From: Chloroflexota bacterium
Lineage (GTDB): Bacteria > Chloroflexota > Dehalococcoidia > DSTF01 > JACRBR01
Assembly (NCBI GenBank): GCA_025355835.1
Contig: JANXYW010000047.1
Location: 1-5,345 of the forward strand
DNA: 5,345 nt
Reading direction: 5' to 3'
Shown here: one piece after another, positions 1 through 4,948 of the stretch
Layout: each line of letters opens with the position of its first letter
How positions within the stretch are numbered: position 1 is the first letter of the stretch
The notes under the pieces: generated by a model
Seen by the model: only the letters and a program-made list of their open reading frames with translations
Database searches by the model: none
What the model was told of the DNA's origin: nothing
Position numbers and translations under genes: made by a program

Positions 1-543
1 TGGCCGTCCGTCCGCTGACACCAGCACCGGCAGCAAGAACGACCCCGGATGCATCGGACCGGCGTCGAACAACGCCGACCCGCTTCGGCCCGCCTCGACG
101 TAACCGCCCAATCCTTCGCCGTGCGACTCCGCTGAGAACCCCGCGCCGGCCTCCGTCTTGTTCTCTGCCAGCACCCACAGCGTTAGATGCTCTTCGTCGC
201 GCACGACGATCGATTCGTGCGCGTGCGATGGGTGCGTGCCCGATTCGGTGATCTCGACGCGTACCAGCCGCGACGACGTGATCGAACCGTACATCGCGTC
301 GATCACGCGCGCGAAGTCTTCGTCGTTCGGAATCGTTCCGCGCTCCGGCCACGCCTTCCGCGCCGCATCGTTCGCCGCGCTCAGATCCAGATCGAGCCCA
401 AGCGCTGCTCGCAGTTCCGTCAGCGTCGGATGCCGCCCTGCCTCCAGCGCCGTCAGCCGATCGATCATCTCGCGCGGCACCGGCACCGCATCGCGCAGCG
501 AAGTAGCAAACGTCCGCGGCCCGTTCGGATGCATGTCAACCAT
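1..543 (-). CDS. Unrecognised protein, N-terminal 181 residues (runs off left edge)
   Basis: The frame is open from an ATG at 543 to base 1 with no stop, so the C-terminus lies outside the window. The start is supported by an AGGA Shine-Dalgarno core 7 bases upstream (minus strand of 551-554). The visible protein begins MVDMHPNGPRTFATSLRDAV. Residues about 20-60 are rich in Leu, Arg and Glu and look helical. Residues about 90-181 look like alternating strands and turns, including an acidic, His-containing stretch (THPSHAHES) and a Gly/Ser-rich stretch (GAGFSAESHGEGLGGY). There is no signal peptide or membrane span. Codon use is like the neighbouring genes, with GC-rich third positions, which supports real coding. 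I recognise no family and assign no function. It follows the Nudix regulator gene on the same strand after 95 bases, but a hairpin lies between, so it may be transcribed separately. Confidence 0.75.
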   Translation of the reverse strand, partial: MVDMHPNGPRTFATSLRDAVPVPREMIDRLTALEAGRHPTLTELRAALGLDLDLSAANDAARKAWPERGTIPNDEDFARVIDAMYGSITSSRLVRVEITESGTHPSHAHESIVVRDEEHLTLWVLAENKTEAGAGFSAESHGEGLGGYVEAGRSGSALFDAGPMHPGSFLLPVLVSADGRP

Positions 544-550
544 GAAGAAA

Positions 551-554
551 TCCT
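551..554 (-). promoter_or_regulatory. Ribosome binding site for the 543 start
   Basis: On the minus strand the core AGGA, within GTAGGATTTCTTCATG, lies 7 bases before the ATG at 543. This favours that ATG over the next in-frame ATG three codons downstream. Confidence 0.55.
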
Positions 555-584
555 ACCCGCCCAAGCGTTCTAAGGCGCGAAGAA

Positions 585-602
585 GGCGCACCACTGTGCG
601 CC
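585..602 (-). terminator. Terminator-like hairpin after the Nudix gene
   Basis: A perfect 7-bp GC-rich stem (GGCGCAC / GTGCGCC) closes a four-base loop, 37 bases past the Nudix stop at 639. Read on the minus strand, the stem is followed by TTCTTC, a weak pyrimidine tract and not a clean U-run. It could end the miaB unit or only stall it. It may equally be a chance or dispersed palindrome. Confidence 0.4.
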
Positions 603-604
603 CC

Positions 605-636
605 AACTGTAAACCGTGAACTGCAAACTGTGAACT
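605..636. repeat. 14-bp tandem direct repeat, two copies plus a partial third
   Basis: Two adjacent 14-bp units (AACTGTAAACCGTG and AACTGCAAACTGTG) differ at two positions and are followed by AACT, the start of a third. They fill most of the gap between the Nudix stop and the hairpin. The AT-leaning composition stands out from the GC-rich surroundings. No coding or binding role can be assigned from the sequence. Such short 'AACTGTAAAC' strings resemble dispersed intergenic repeats of environmental genomes, but that is from memory and was not checked. Confidence 0.5.
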
Positions 637-638
637 CC

Positions 639-1322
639 TTACACCACCACCGGCTCCCGCTTCACGAACGAGTACAGCTGCGCCGGCCGGTGCGCCCCCT
701 CCATCCGCGTGCCGCCCGCCGCCTTGATGATGCCCAGCGACAGCATGCGGCGCCGGAAGTTCCGCTTGTCCAGTTCGTGATCGAGGATCGCCTCATACAC
801 CTGCTGCAACTCGCTCAGCGTGAACTGCCGCGGCAGCAGGCTGTACGCCACGTTCGTGTAGTCGAGCTTTGAACGCAGGCGACGCACCGCGTAGTCGACG
901 ACCGCGTTGTTGTCGAACGCCAGCGCCGGGAGCGCGTAGCCGTCGTGCCAGCCCGGCTGCCACTCACCGCCTTCGCGCAGCCGCACTTGCCGGTGCTGCA
1001 CGAGCGCGAAGTACGCGACCGCGATGCCGCGCTTCGCTGCCGCGGCCGCGCGCTTCCCGTCGGCGCGCGAGAGTTCGCCGAATGTGTAGAGCTGCTCCAG
1101 GTACACATCCTGCACGCCGGTTTCGTCGAGCAGTTTGCGCGCGGCTGCGCGATCGAGCGTCTCGCCGTCCGCAAGAAGTCCGCCGGGCAACGCCCAGTAG
1201 TCGCGGAACGGCTGCGCGCTGCGCTTGATCAGCAGCACGCGAAGATCGTCATCGACCACCGTGAGGATCACGACGACGACCGCTACGAGAGGCGGTTTGT
1301 TGATGGTGCGGGTTGCTGGCAC
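639..1322 (-). CDS. Nudix-fold protein with NrtR-type winged-helix C-terminus (probable ligand-sensing transcription regulator)
   Basis: This is a 227-residue, two-domain protein. Residues 11-135 form the Nudix fold. The Nudix box (G48 x5 E54 x7 R62 ... G69 V70) is present, but its REUXEE core reads R-K-L-L-D-E: K63 and D66 replace two of the three usual Mg-binding glutamates and only E67 remains. Residues about 136-222 match the winged helix of NrtR-like regulators (FDNNAVVDYAVRRLRSKL, FTLSELQQVYEAIL, LDKRNFRRRM, RPAQLYSF). Known NrtR proteins bind ADP-ribose and control NAD-metabolism genes, and several have lost hydrolase activity. By analogy I infer a regulator, though no NAD gene is visible here. 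Start: the frame stays open to a TTG at 1388, but that extension only reads the upstream small gene out of frame. GTG at 1322, 3 bases after that gene's stop, puts the Nudix domain near the N-terminus. The nearest AGGA is 14 bases away, so initiation may be by coupling. Confidence 0.85.
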   Translation of the reverse strand: MPATRTINKPPLVAVVVVILTVVDDDLRVLLIKRSAQPFRDYWALPGGLLADGETLDRAAARKLLDETGVQDVYLEQLYTFGELSRADGKRAAAAAKRGIAVAYFALVQHRQVRLREGGEWQPGWHDGYALPALAFDNNAVVDYAVRRLRSKLDYTNVAYSLLPRQFTLSELQQVYEAILDHELDKRNFRRRMLSLGIIKAAGGTRMEGAHRPAQLYSFVKREPVVV

Positions 1323-1326
1323 GGAA

Positions 1327-1452
1327 CTATCGCTGATCCTTGCGTTGTTCCTCGAACAGGCCTTCGGCCACGTTCCAGATAAGGCCAACGAGCGCGAAGA
1401 CCGCGACGAACGTCAGCGCCGGGAGAATGAGTATGTCGGGCGAACCAAGCAT
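1327..1452 (-). CDS. Small single-span membrane protein, 41 residues
   Basis: The ATG at 1452 lies 2 bases after the miaB stop (TAACGATG), and the TAG ends 4 bases before the next gene's GTG, so the ORF fills the miaB-Nudix gap almost exactly. The peptide starts MLGSPD and has an unbroken hydrophobic stretch at residues 7-26 (Ile, Leu, Val, Ala and Phe with one Pro, ending in Trp), long enough for one membrane span. A charged C-terminal tail follows (residues 30-41, with EEQRKDQR at the end). A short polar N-terminus and a charged tail fit a membrane-anchored miniprotein. I see no good Shine-Dalgarno, so translation probably depends on termination-reinitiation from miaB. No family is recognised. 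The tight fit in the operon and the clean hydrophobic segment are the main support; chance is still possible at this length. Confidence 0.55.
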   Translation of the reverse strand: MLGSPDILILPALTFVAVFALVGLIWNVAEGLFEEQRKDQR

Positions 1453-1454
1453 CG

Positions 1455-2750
1455 TTACACAGGGACCGTTGCGGGGAGCGCTGTTCCTTGCAATGACCAC
1501 GCGGTCGCGTGCTCGATGCGAACGTCGACCATCTGGCCGATGCTTGCATCGCCTTCAAAGTGTACCAGCTTGTTTGGCAAGTTGCGGCCGCTCCAGCGCC
1601 CTTCGCGACGGCTTTCGACAAGTACCTGCTGCACCGTGTCAAGAAACTTCTGGTTGATCTCGAACGACACGCGCGCTTCCAGCTGCTCGATCGCGCGCAG
1701 CCGCTCCTGCTTCGCCTCGGCCGGCACGTCGTCCGCCAGCGTGCGATACGCGATCGTCCCCGGACGCGGCGAGTACGCGGCTGCGTGCACTTTGTCGAAG
1801 CGCAGTCGCTCCAACAGGTCGTACGTGTGCTGGAACTCCGCGTCCGTCTCGCCGCAGAAGCCGACGATGATATCCGTCGCCATCGCAGCGTCGGGCATCC
1901 GCGCGCGCACCATCTCGTGTTTCAGTAGGTACTCGTCGAGCGTGTAGCCGCGCCGCATCCGCTCCAGCACCGCGTCGTCGCCGGACTGCACCGGAAAGTA
2001 GAAGTGCTCGCACACCTTCGGCAACTCCGCCACCGCATCGATGATTCGCGCCGTCATGTCTTTCGGGTACGACGTGAGGAAGCGAATCCGCTCCAGCCCC
2101 GGCACGTCGTGGATCGCCCGCATGAGGTCGCCGAGATCGGGTGCCGCGAGCAAGCCGTCCGCGGCGAAATCCTGGCCGTACGCCTCGACCGTCTGGCCGA
2201 GCAGCGTGACTTCGCGCACGCCGCGCGCGCAGTAGTGCGCCACTTCGTTGCGTATGTCTTCGACCGTGCGGCTCTTCTCGCGGCCGCGCCGGTACGGCAC
2301 GACGCAGTACGTGCAGAACTTGTCGCAGCCGTGGATCACCGGCACGAACGCCGTCACCGAGTCCGGCGTGGCGAACGTCGTCGGCCAGAACTCGCCGCCG
2401 CTGTCGTCGATGCCTGCGATCTCCATGATCGGCCCGAAGTCCTGCGGCCGCGCGAACGCATCGACGTACGGAAAGCGGCGCCGCAGATCGTCGTCGCGCA
2501 CGCCCACCATGCAGCCCATGACGGCGATCTTGAAGGCTTTGCCCTTCGACCGCATCTTCTTCAGCCGGCCCAACTGCCCGATCGCGCGATCCTCCGCGTG
2601 CTCTCGCACCGAGCACGTGTTCAGCACAACCAGATCAGCATCCTCGATCGCATCAACGGCAGTGCACCCAGCACGATCCAGCCCCGCGCCCAACTTGCGC
2701 GAGTCCGCAACGTTCATCTGACAACCAACAGTCCAAATGTGATACTTCAT
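1455..2750 (-). CDS. miaB: tRNA-2-methylthio-N6-dimethylallyladenosine synthase (methylthiotransferase MiaB)
   Basis: This 431-residue protein is full-length for the family. It would add the 2-methylthio group to N6-(dimethylallyl)adenosine at position 37 of tRNAs reading U-starting codons, using S-adenosylmethionine and two iron-sulfur clusters in the cytosol. The N-terminal UPF0004 domain (about 1-115) has the three auxiliary-cluster cysteines: C10 (GCQMN), C46 (NTCSVR) and C80 (MGC). The radical-SAM domain follows with C142, C146 and C149 (CxxxCxxC), then LLGQTVEAYG (183-192, where many MiaB have LLGQNVNSYG), PVQSGDD (253-259) and YSPRPGT (326-332). A C-terminal TRAM RNA-binding domain covers about 373-425. 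NTCSVRE and GCQMN fit MiaB better than RimO or MtaB. The ATG at 2750 places the conserved N-terminus correctly, although its Shine-Dalgarno is weak. It heads the minus-strand unit with the small membrane ORF and the Nudix regulator. Confidence 0.97.
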   Translation of the reverse strand: MKYHIWTVGCQMNVADSRKLGAGLDRAGCTAVDAIEDADLVVLNTCSVREHAEDRAIGQLGRLKKMRSKGKAFKIAVMGCMVGVRDDDLRRRFPYVDAFARPQDFGPIMEIAGIDDSGGEFWPTTFATPDSVTAFVPVIHGCDKFCTYCVVPYRRGREKSRTVEDIRNEVAHYCARGVREVTLLGQTVEAYGQDFAADGLLAAPDLGDLMRAIHDVPGLERIRFLTSYPKDMTARIIDAVAELPKVCEHFYFPVQSGDDAVLERMRRGYTLDEYLLKHEMVRARMPDAAMATDIIVGFCGETDAEFQHTYDLLERLRFDKVHAAAYSPRPGTIAYRTLADDVPAEAKQERLRAIEQLEARVSFEINQKFLDTVQQVLVESRREGRWSGRNLPNKLVHFEGDASIGQMVDVRIEHATAWSLQGTALPATVPV

Positions 2751-2835
2751 GAGCCCGTCATTCTATCAGCACCCACTTCGAAGTCGTCGACGCTCCGAAA
2801 CGCTGTGGGTCCTCCGTGGGCTCGCCGAATCGCTG

Positions 2836-2868
2836 TAGGGGCGGATCTGCTGTCCGCCCGTGCGGGCG
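2836..2868. repeat. GC palindrome with two overlapping alternative stems
   Basis: In the divergent gap between miaB and the cyclase genes, TAGGGGCGGATCTGCTGTCC starts a palindromic stretch. Stem 1 pairs 2839-2845 (GGGCGGA) with 2853-2859 (TCCGCCC) around a 7-base loop. Stem 2 pairs 2855-2860 (CGCCCG) with 2863-2868 (CGGGCG) around a 2-base gap. The two share bases 2855-2859, so only one can form at a time. The 'GTAGGGGCGG...CCGCCC' style resembles dispersed intergenic repeats in Chloroflexota-like genomes (recollection, not a search). No T-run follows on either side, so it is a poor terminator. Apart from this I see nothing firm in 2751-2931. Confidence 0.45.
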
Positions 2869-2931
2869 CGATGTTCGGTCCTCATGCGTCAGCATCCCCA
2901 GCACCGCTAGCTGAACCAATCAGCGATCGCG

Positions 2932-2937
2932 CATACT
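2932..2937 (+). promoter_or_regulatory. Possible -10 element for the cyclase unit
   Basis: CATACT matches four of six bases of TATAAT and ends 6 bases before the ATG at 2944. That spacing would give a leaderless or nearly leaderless transcript, in keeping with the absence of a Shine-Dalgarno before that ATG. The -35 candidate (CTGAAC at 2911-2916, 15-base spacer) is weak. Tentative. Confidence 0.2.
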
Positions 2938-2943
2938 CCCCGC

Positions 2944-3159
2944 ATGGGCCAGCAGATCGATTACTGCACAACGAGCGTCGGCGTCCACATCGCGTCGTGC
3001 ATCCGCGGGCTGTGGGCGCCGAGTGAGATCCTGTTGTCGGTCGTCGTGCGCGGGATGGCGCGGTCGTCGGCGCGAGCGGAGTTCGAGGACCACGGAGAGC
3101 GCGAGATGAAGGGTGCCGGCGAGCCTGTGCGGGCGTGCGCGGTGCGGGAGACCGCATGA
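2944..3159 (+). pseudogene. Collapsed hydrolase-cyclase paralogue: N-terminal tip joined to cyclase C-terminus
   Basis: This 71-codon ORF matches both ends of the intact gene downstream and nothing in between. Residues 4-17 (QIDYCTTSVGVHIA) align with residues 7-20 of that protein (QVRYCTTADGVQIA). Residues 14-69 align with its residues 387-441: VHIASCIRGLWAPSEILL against VILASRIAAKAGAGEILI, then FEDHGEREMKG against FSDRGEYEMKG. Both alignments share GVHIA, so the junction sits at a short homology and about 370 codons are missing. By hand count the C-terminal part is about 21 of 55 identical, so this is a diverged paralogue and not a recent copy. It has none of the hydrolase or cyclase catalytic residues, and the cyclase Arg of the ASR motif is Cys. 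The frame is nevertheless intact, and its TGA overlaps the next gene's ATG (ATGA), so it may still be translated and couple downstream initiation. It could be a dead remnant or a retained leader peptide. Confidence 0.75.
3146..3150 (+). promoter_or_regulatory. Ribosome binding site deciding the 3156 start
   Basis: GGGAG lies 5 bases before the ATG at 3156, inside the end of the upstream remnant ORF. It favours this ATG over the in-frame GTG at 3135, which would add seven residues (MRGAGDR) with no similarity to the family's N-terminus. Confidence 0.6.
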
Positions 3160-4508
3160 GTCAACGGGATCCCCAGGTTCGATACTGCACGACGGCCGAT
3201 GGCGTGCAGATCGCCTACGTGGTTGATGGCCGCGGGCCGGGCATCCCGGTCATCTGTATGTCCGCGCCCTTCACCGATGTGCGCCCGTCGTACTGGGAAG
3301 AGCTCGGAATGCCGATCATCGGCGGCGTCTCGCGAGAGGCGCGACCGCTGGCATGGTTCGACTTCCGCGGCTGCGGCATCTCCGAGAGGAGCGTCGAGGA
3401 CGTCTCAATGGACGCCCTTGAACGCGATCTCTACGCCGTGATCGAGCGGCTCGACTGGCCGCGGTTTTCCCTCGCGGCGTTTGGCATGACCGGTCCCCTC
3501 GCCATGAAGTACGCCGCCGAGCACCCCGAACGGGTCGCGAGTCTGGTGCTCCGCGAGACGTACGCGCGAGCCGCAGAGATGGGTCGCATCCCGCGCATGC
3601 GGGCGCTGGGGCTGCTCCTGCGCGAAGATTATGAGTCATACATGATGTTGATGGTCGCCACAAACGGCTGGTCCAGCGAAGGCTCGCGCCTGATGAAGCT
3701 CATGGCCGGGGCGGCAACCGAGGAAATGTGCCGCATGTATGCGGCCGCTTCACCGACGTTCAACGCGAGCATGTTCGTCGACAAGATCCAGGCACGTACG
3801 CTTGTTTTGGGCCGTGATGACATGCCCGTGCCCAGCGGCGACATGCTGCGCCAACTGGGAGCACGCATTCGTGACGCTCGCGTCGTCATGGAGGCGGGTG
3901 GGTGGACGCGCAGCGGCCCGGCCGTGGAGCAATTCCTCGCCGAGGGCGATCCTGTTTCGGCGGCGTCGGCGGCGACAGCTCCCAGCGGAACGCGCACCGT
4001 CCTCTTCACCGACATCGTCGGGCACACGGTGATGATGCAGCGCCTCGGCGACACAAAGGGGCGTGACGTGCTGCGCGAACACGAACGCATCACGCGCGAT
4101 CTGCTCAAGCAGCACGGCGGCGCCGAAGTGAAGACGATGGGCGACGGGTTCATGGCGTCGTTCGGCAGCGTCACCTCGGCCATGGAGTGCGCCATCGCGT
4201 TGCAGCGCGCGTTCGCCGCGCACACGGAATCGATGCCCGAGCCGCTGCGTGTGCGCGTCGGCCTCAACGCCGGCGAGCCGATCGAAGAAGACGGCGATCT
4301 CTTCGGCGCAACGGTGATCCTCGCATCGCGCATCGCCGCCAAGGCAGGCGCGGGCGAGATCCTGATCCCGGAGCCGGTGCGGCACTTGCTGTCGGGCAAG
4401 GCGTTCACCTTCTCGGACCGCGGCGAGTACGAGATGAAGGGCTTCGACGACGCCGTGCGCCTGTACGAAGTGCGGTGGCGGCCCGAGGTCGCCGTAGGAG
4501 ACGAATGA
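3156..4508 (+). CDS. Alpha/beta-hydrolase-like domain fused to a class III adenylate/guanylate cyclase
   Basis: This is a 450-residue soluble fusion protein. Residues 1-265 have the alpha/beta-hydrolase layout (WFDFRGCGISER at 68-79, AAEHPERVASLVL at 120-132). The nucleophile elbow G-x-S-x-G reads A108-F-G110-M-T-G, so Ser is replaced by Gly. The acid survives (D222 in LVLGRDDMPVP), but the terminal His is absent (EAGGWTRSG at 246-254). The domain is therefore probably a sensor or scaffold, not an esterase. Residues 278-440 are a class III cyclase: metal Asp D286 (FTDIVG) and D330 (KTMGDG), with K326 and D381 (DLFG) at the base-specifying positions, which predicts ATP. The transition-state Asn of N-x-x-x-R is Ile388, while R392 is kept. 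Its likely job is to make cAMP in response to something bound by the N-terminal domain, perhaps with low activity. The start is ATG 3156, which overlaps the upstream stop. The ABM gene follows after 10 bases. Confidence 0.9.
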   Translation: MSQRDPQVRYCTTADGVQIAYVVDGRGPGIPVICMSAPFTDVRPSYWEELGMPIIGGVSREARPLAWFDFRGCGISERSVEDVSMDALERDLYAVIERLDWPRFSLAAFGMTGPLAMKYAAEHPERVASLVLRETYARAAEMGRIPRMRALGLLLREDYESYMMLMVATNGWSSEGSRLMKLMAGAATEEMCRMYAAASPTFNASMFVDKIQARTLVLGRDDMPVPSGDMLRQLGARIRDARVVMEAGGWTRSGPAVEQFLAEGDPVSAASAATAPSGTRTVLFTDIVGHTVMMQRLGDTKGRDVLREHERITRDLLKQHGGAEVKTMGDGFMASFGSVTSAMECAIALQRAFAAHTESMPEPLRVRVGLNAGEPIEEDGDLFGATVILASRIAAKAGAGEILIPEPVRHLLSGKAFTFSDRGEYEMKGFDDAVRLYEVRWRPEVAVGDE

Positions 4509-4518
4509 GAAGCGAACG

Positions 4519-4806
4519 ATGCTGACGATCTTGTTTGAAGTGACGGTGAAGGAAGGGCTTGACGAGGAGTTCGCCGAGCTGGCGAAGGTGATGATGCGCA
4601 GCACGCGCGCGCTCGACGAAGGCCGCGTCACCTTCGCCTGGCACCGTCAGGTCGATGACCCGCGAAGGTTCACGCTCTACGAGCAGTGGCGAGACGAGGC
4701 CGCGGTCAACGCACACCTCGCGCGCATCGTCGGCGAGATCGGCCGCGAACGCTTCTTCGGTTACTTCGAGAAGACGTCCGCGCAACGCTTGGAGCCGATC
4801 GAGTAG
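4519..4806 (+). CDS. Small ABM-domain protein (antibiotic-biosynthesis-monooxygenase / YgiN-like fold)
   Basis: The 95 residues span one ferredoxin-like ABM domain. A first strand, LTILFEVTVKEG (2-13), is followed by a helix of EFAELAKVMMRSTRALDEG type, a strand with TFAWHRQVDDPRRFTLYEQW (38-57), and the helix DEAAVNAHLAR. 'Phe/Leu-Tyr-Glu-x-Trp ... Ala-x-x-x-His' is the family hallmark. Such proteins form dimeric beta-barrels. Some are cofactor-free quinone or polyketide monooxygenases or haem-degrading enzymes, and many are uncharacterised. The substrate cannot be read from the sequence. GAGAAG 6 bases before the ATG is a usable but poor Shine-Dalgarno. The start lies 10 bases after the cyclase stop, so the two genes are probably co-transcribed. 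Whether they share a function is unknown. Confidence 0.85.
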   Translation: MLTILFEVTVKEGLDEEFAELAKVMMRSTRALDEGRVTFAWHRQVDDPRRFTLYEQWRDEAAVNAHLARIVGEIGRERFFGYFEKTSAQRLEPIE

Positions 4807-4858
4807 TCGCGCCGGTTCGGGCTAGCGCGTCGATACCGGGCGCTAATCTGGGCCACGA

Positions 4859-4879
4859 GCGCGGGCTGAAAGCCCGCGC
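4859..4879. terminator. 9-bp-stem hairpin between convergent genes
   Basis: GCGCGGGCT, loop GAA, AGCCCGCGC: a perfect 9-bp stem with a three-base loop, 52 bases past the ABM stop and 70 bases beyond the thiO stop. The position between convergent genes suits a bidirectional transcription stop, but neither side has a T-run. The 'GCGGGCTGAAAGCCCGC' core also resembles palindromic elements seen repeatedly between genes in many environmental genomes (recollection). The call is therefore shared between terminator and REP-like repeat. Confidence 0.45.
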
Positions 4880-4916
4880 CACGAAGATGAGAGCAGTCTT
4901 CAACACTCTCCAACCC

Positions 4917-4943
4917 CTCAGTGCCCTCTGTGATCTCTGTGGT
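4917..4943. repeat. Three imperfect 9-bp tandem units (CTCTGTGxx)
   Basis: The units CTCAGTGCC, CTCTGTGAT and CTCTGTGGT stand end to end, with CTCnGTG constant. They sit just downstream of the thiO stop on its far side. Their composition differs from the neighbouring genes and no gene reading is credible. With the hairpin 38 bases away they form a compact repeat-bearing convergent gap (4807-4948). Confidence 0.5.
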
Positions 4944-4948
4944 GGACA

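Noticed and set aside
1323..1388. Extension of the Nudix protein to a TTG start at 1388
   Set aside because: The extra residues are an out-of-frame reading of the small membrane ORF, do not resemble the Nudix N-terminus, and there is no ribosome binding site.
1639..2616. A 325-codon minus-strand frame inside miaB
   Set aside because: It is miaB read in a shifted frame, with Arg/Gly/Ala-rich low-information sequence and no start signal.
2757..2788. Promoter for miaB, with TAGAAT on the minus strand at 2765-2760
   Set aside because: The hexamer is a fair -10, but it lies only 9 bases from the ATG and no -35-like sequence stands at a suitable distance, so I do not list it.
2004..3026. A 340-codon open frame on the plus strand opposite miaB
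   Set aside because: It lies antisense to the clear miaB gene over most of its length, is Arg- and His-rich as expected from reading GC-rich coding DNA on the wrong strand, and has no family motif.
4505..4525. ATG at 4505 overlapping the cyclase stop (ATGA) with AGGAG just upstream
   Set aside because: That frame ends after six codons. It may help ribosomes reach the ABM start at 4519 but is not listed as a gene.
3629..4631. Two long minus-strand frames (3629-4408 and 3750-4631) opposite the hydrolase-cyclase
   Set aside because: Both are antisense shadows of a gene with unmistakable cyclase motifs. They contain no domain and have biased composition.
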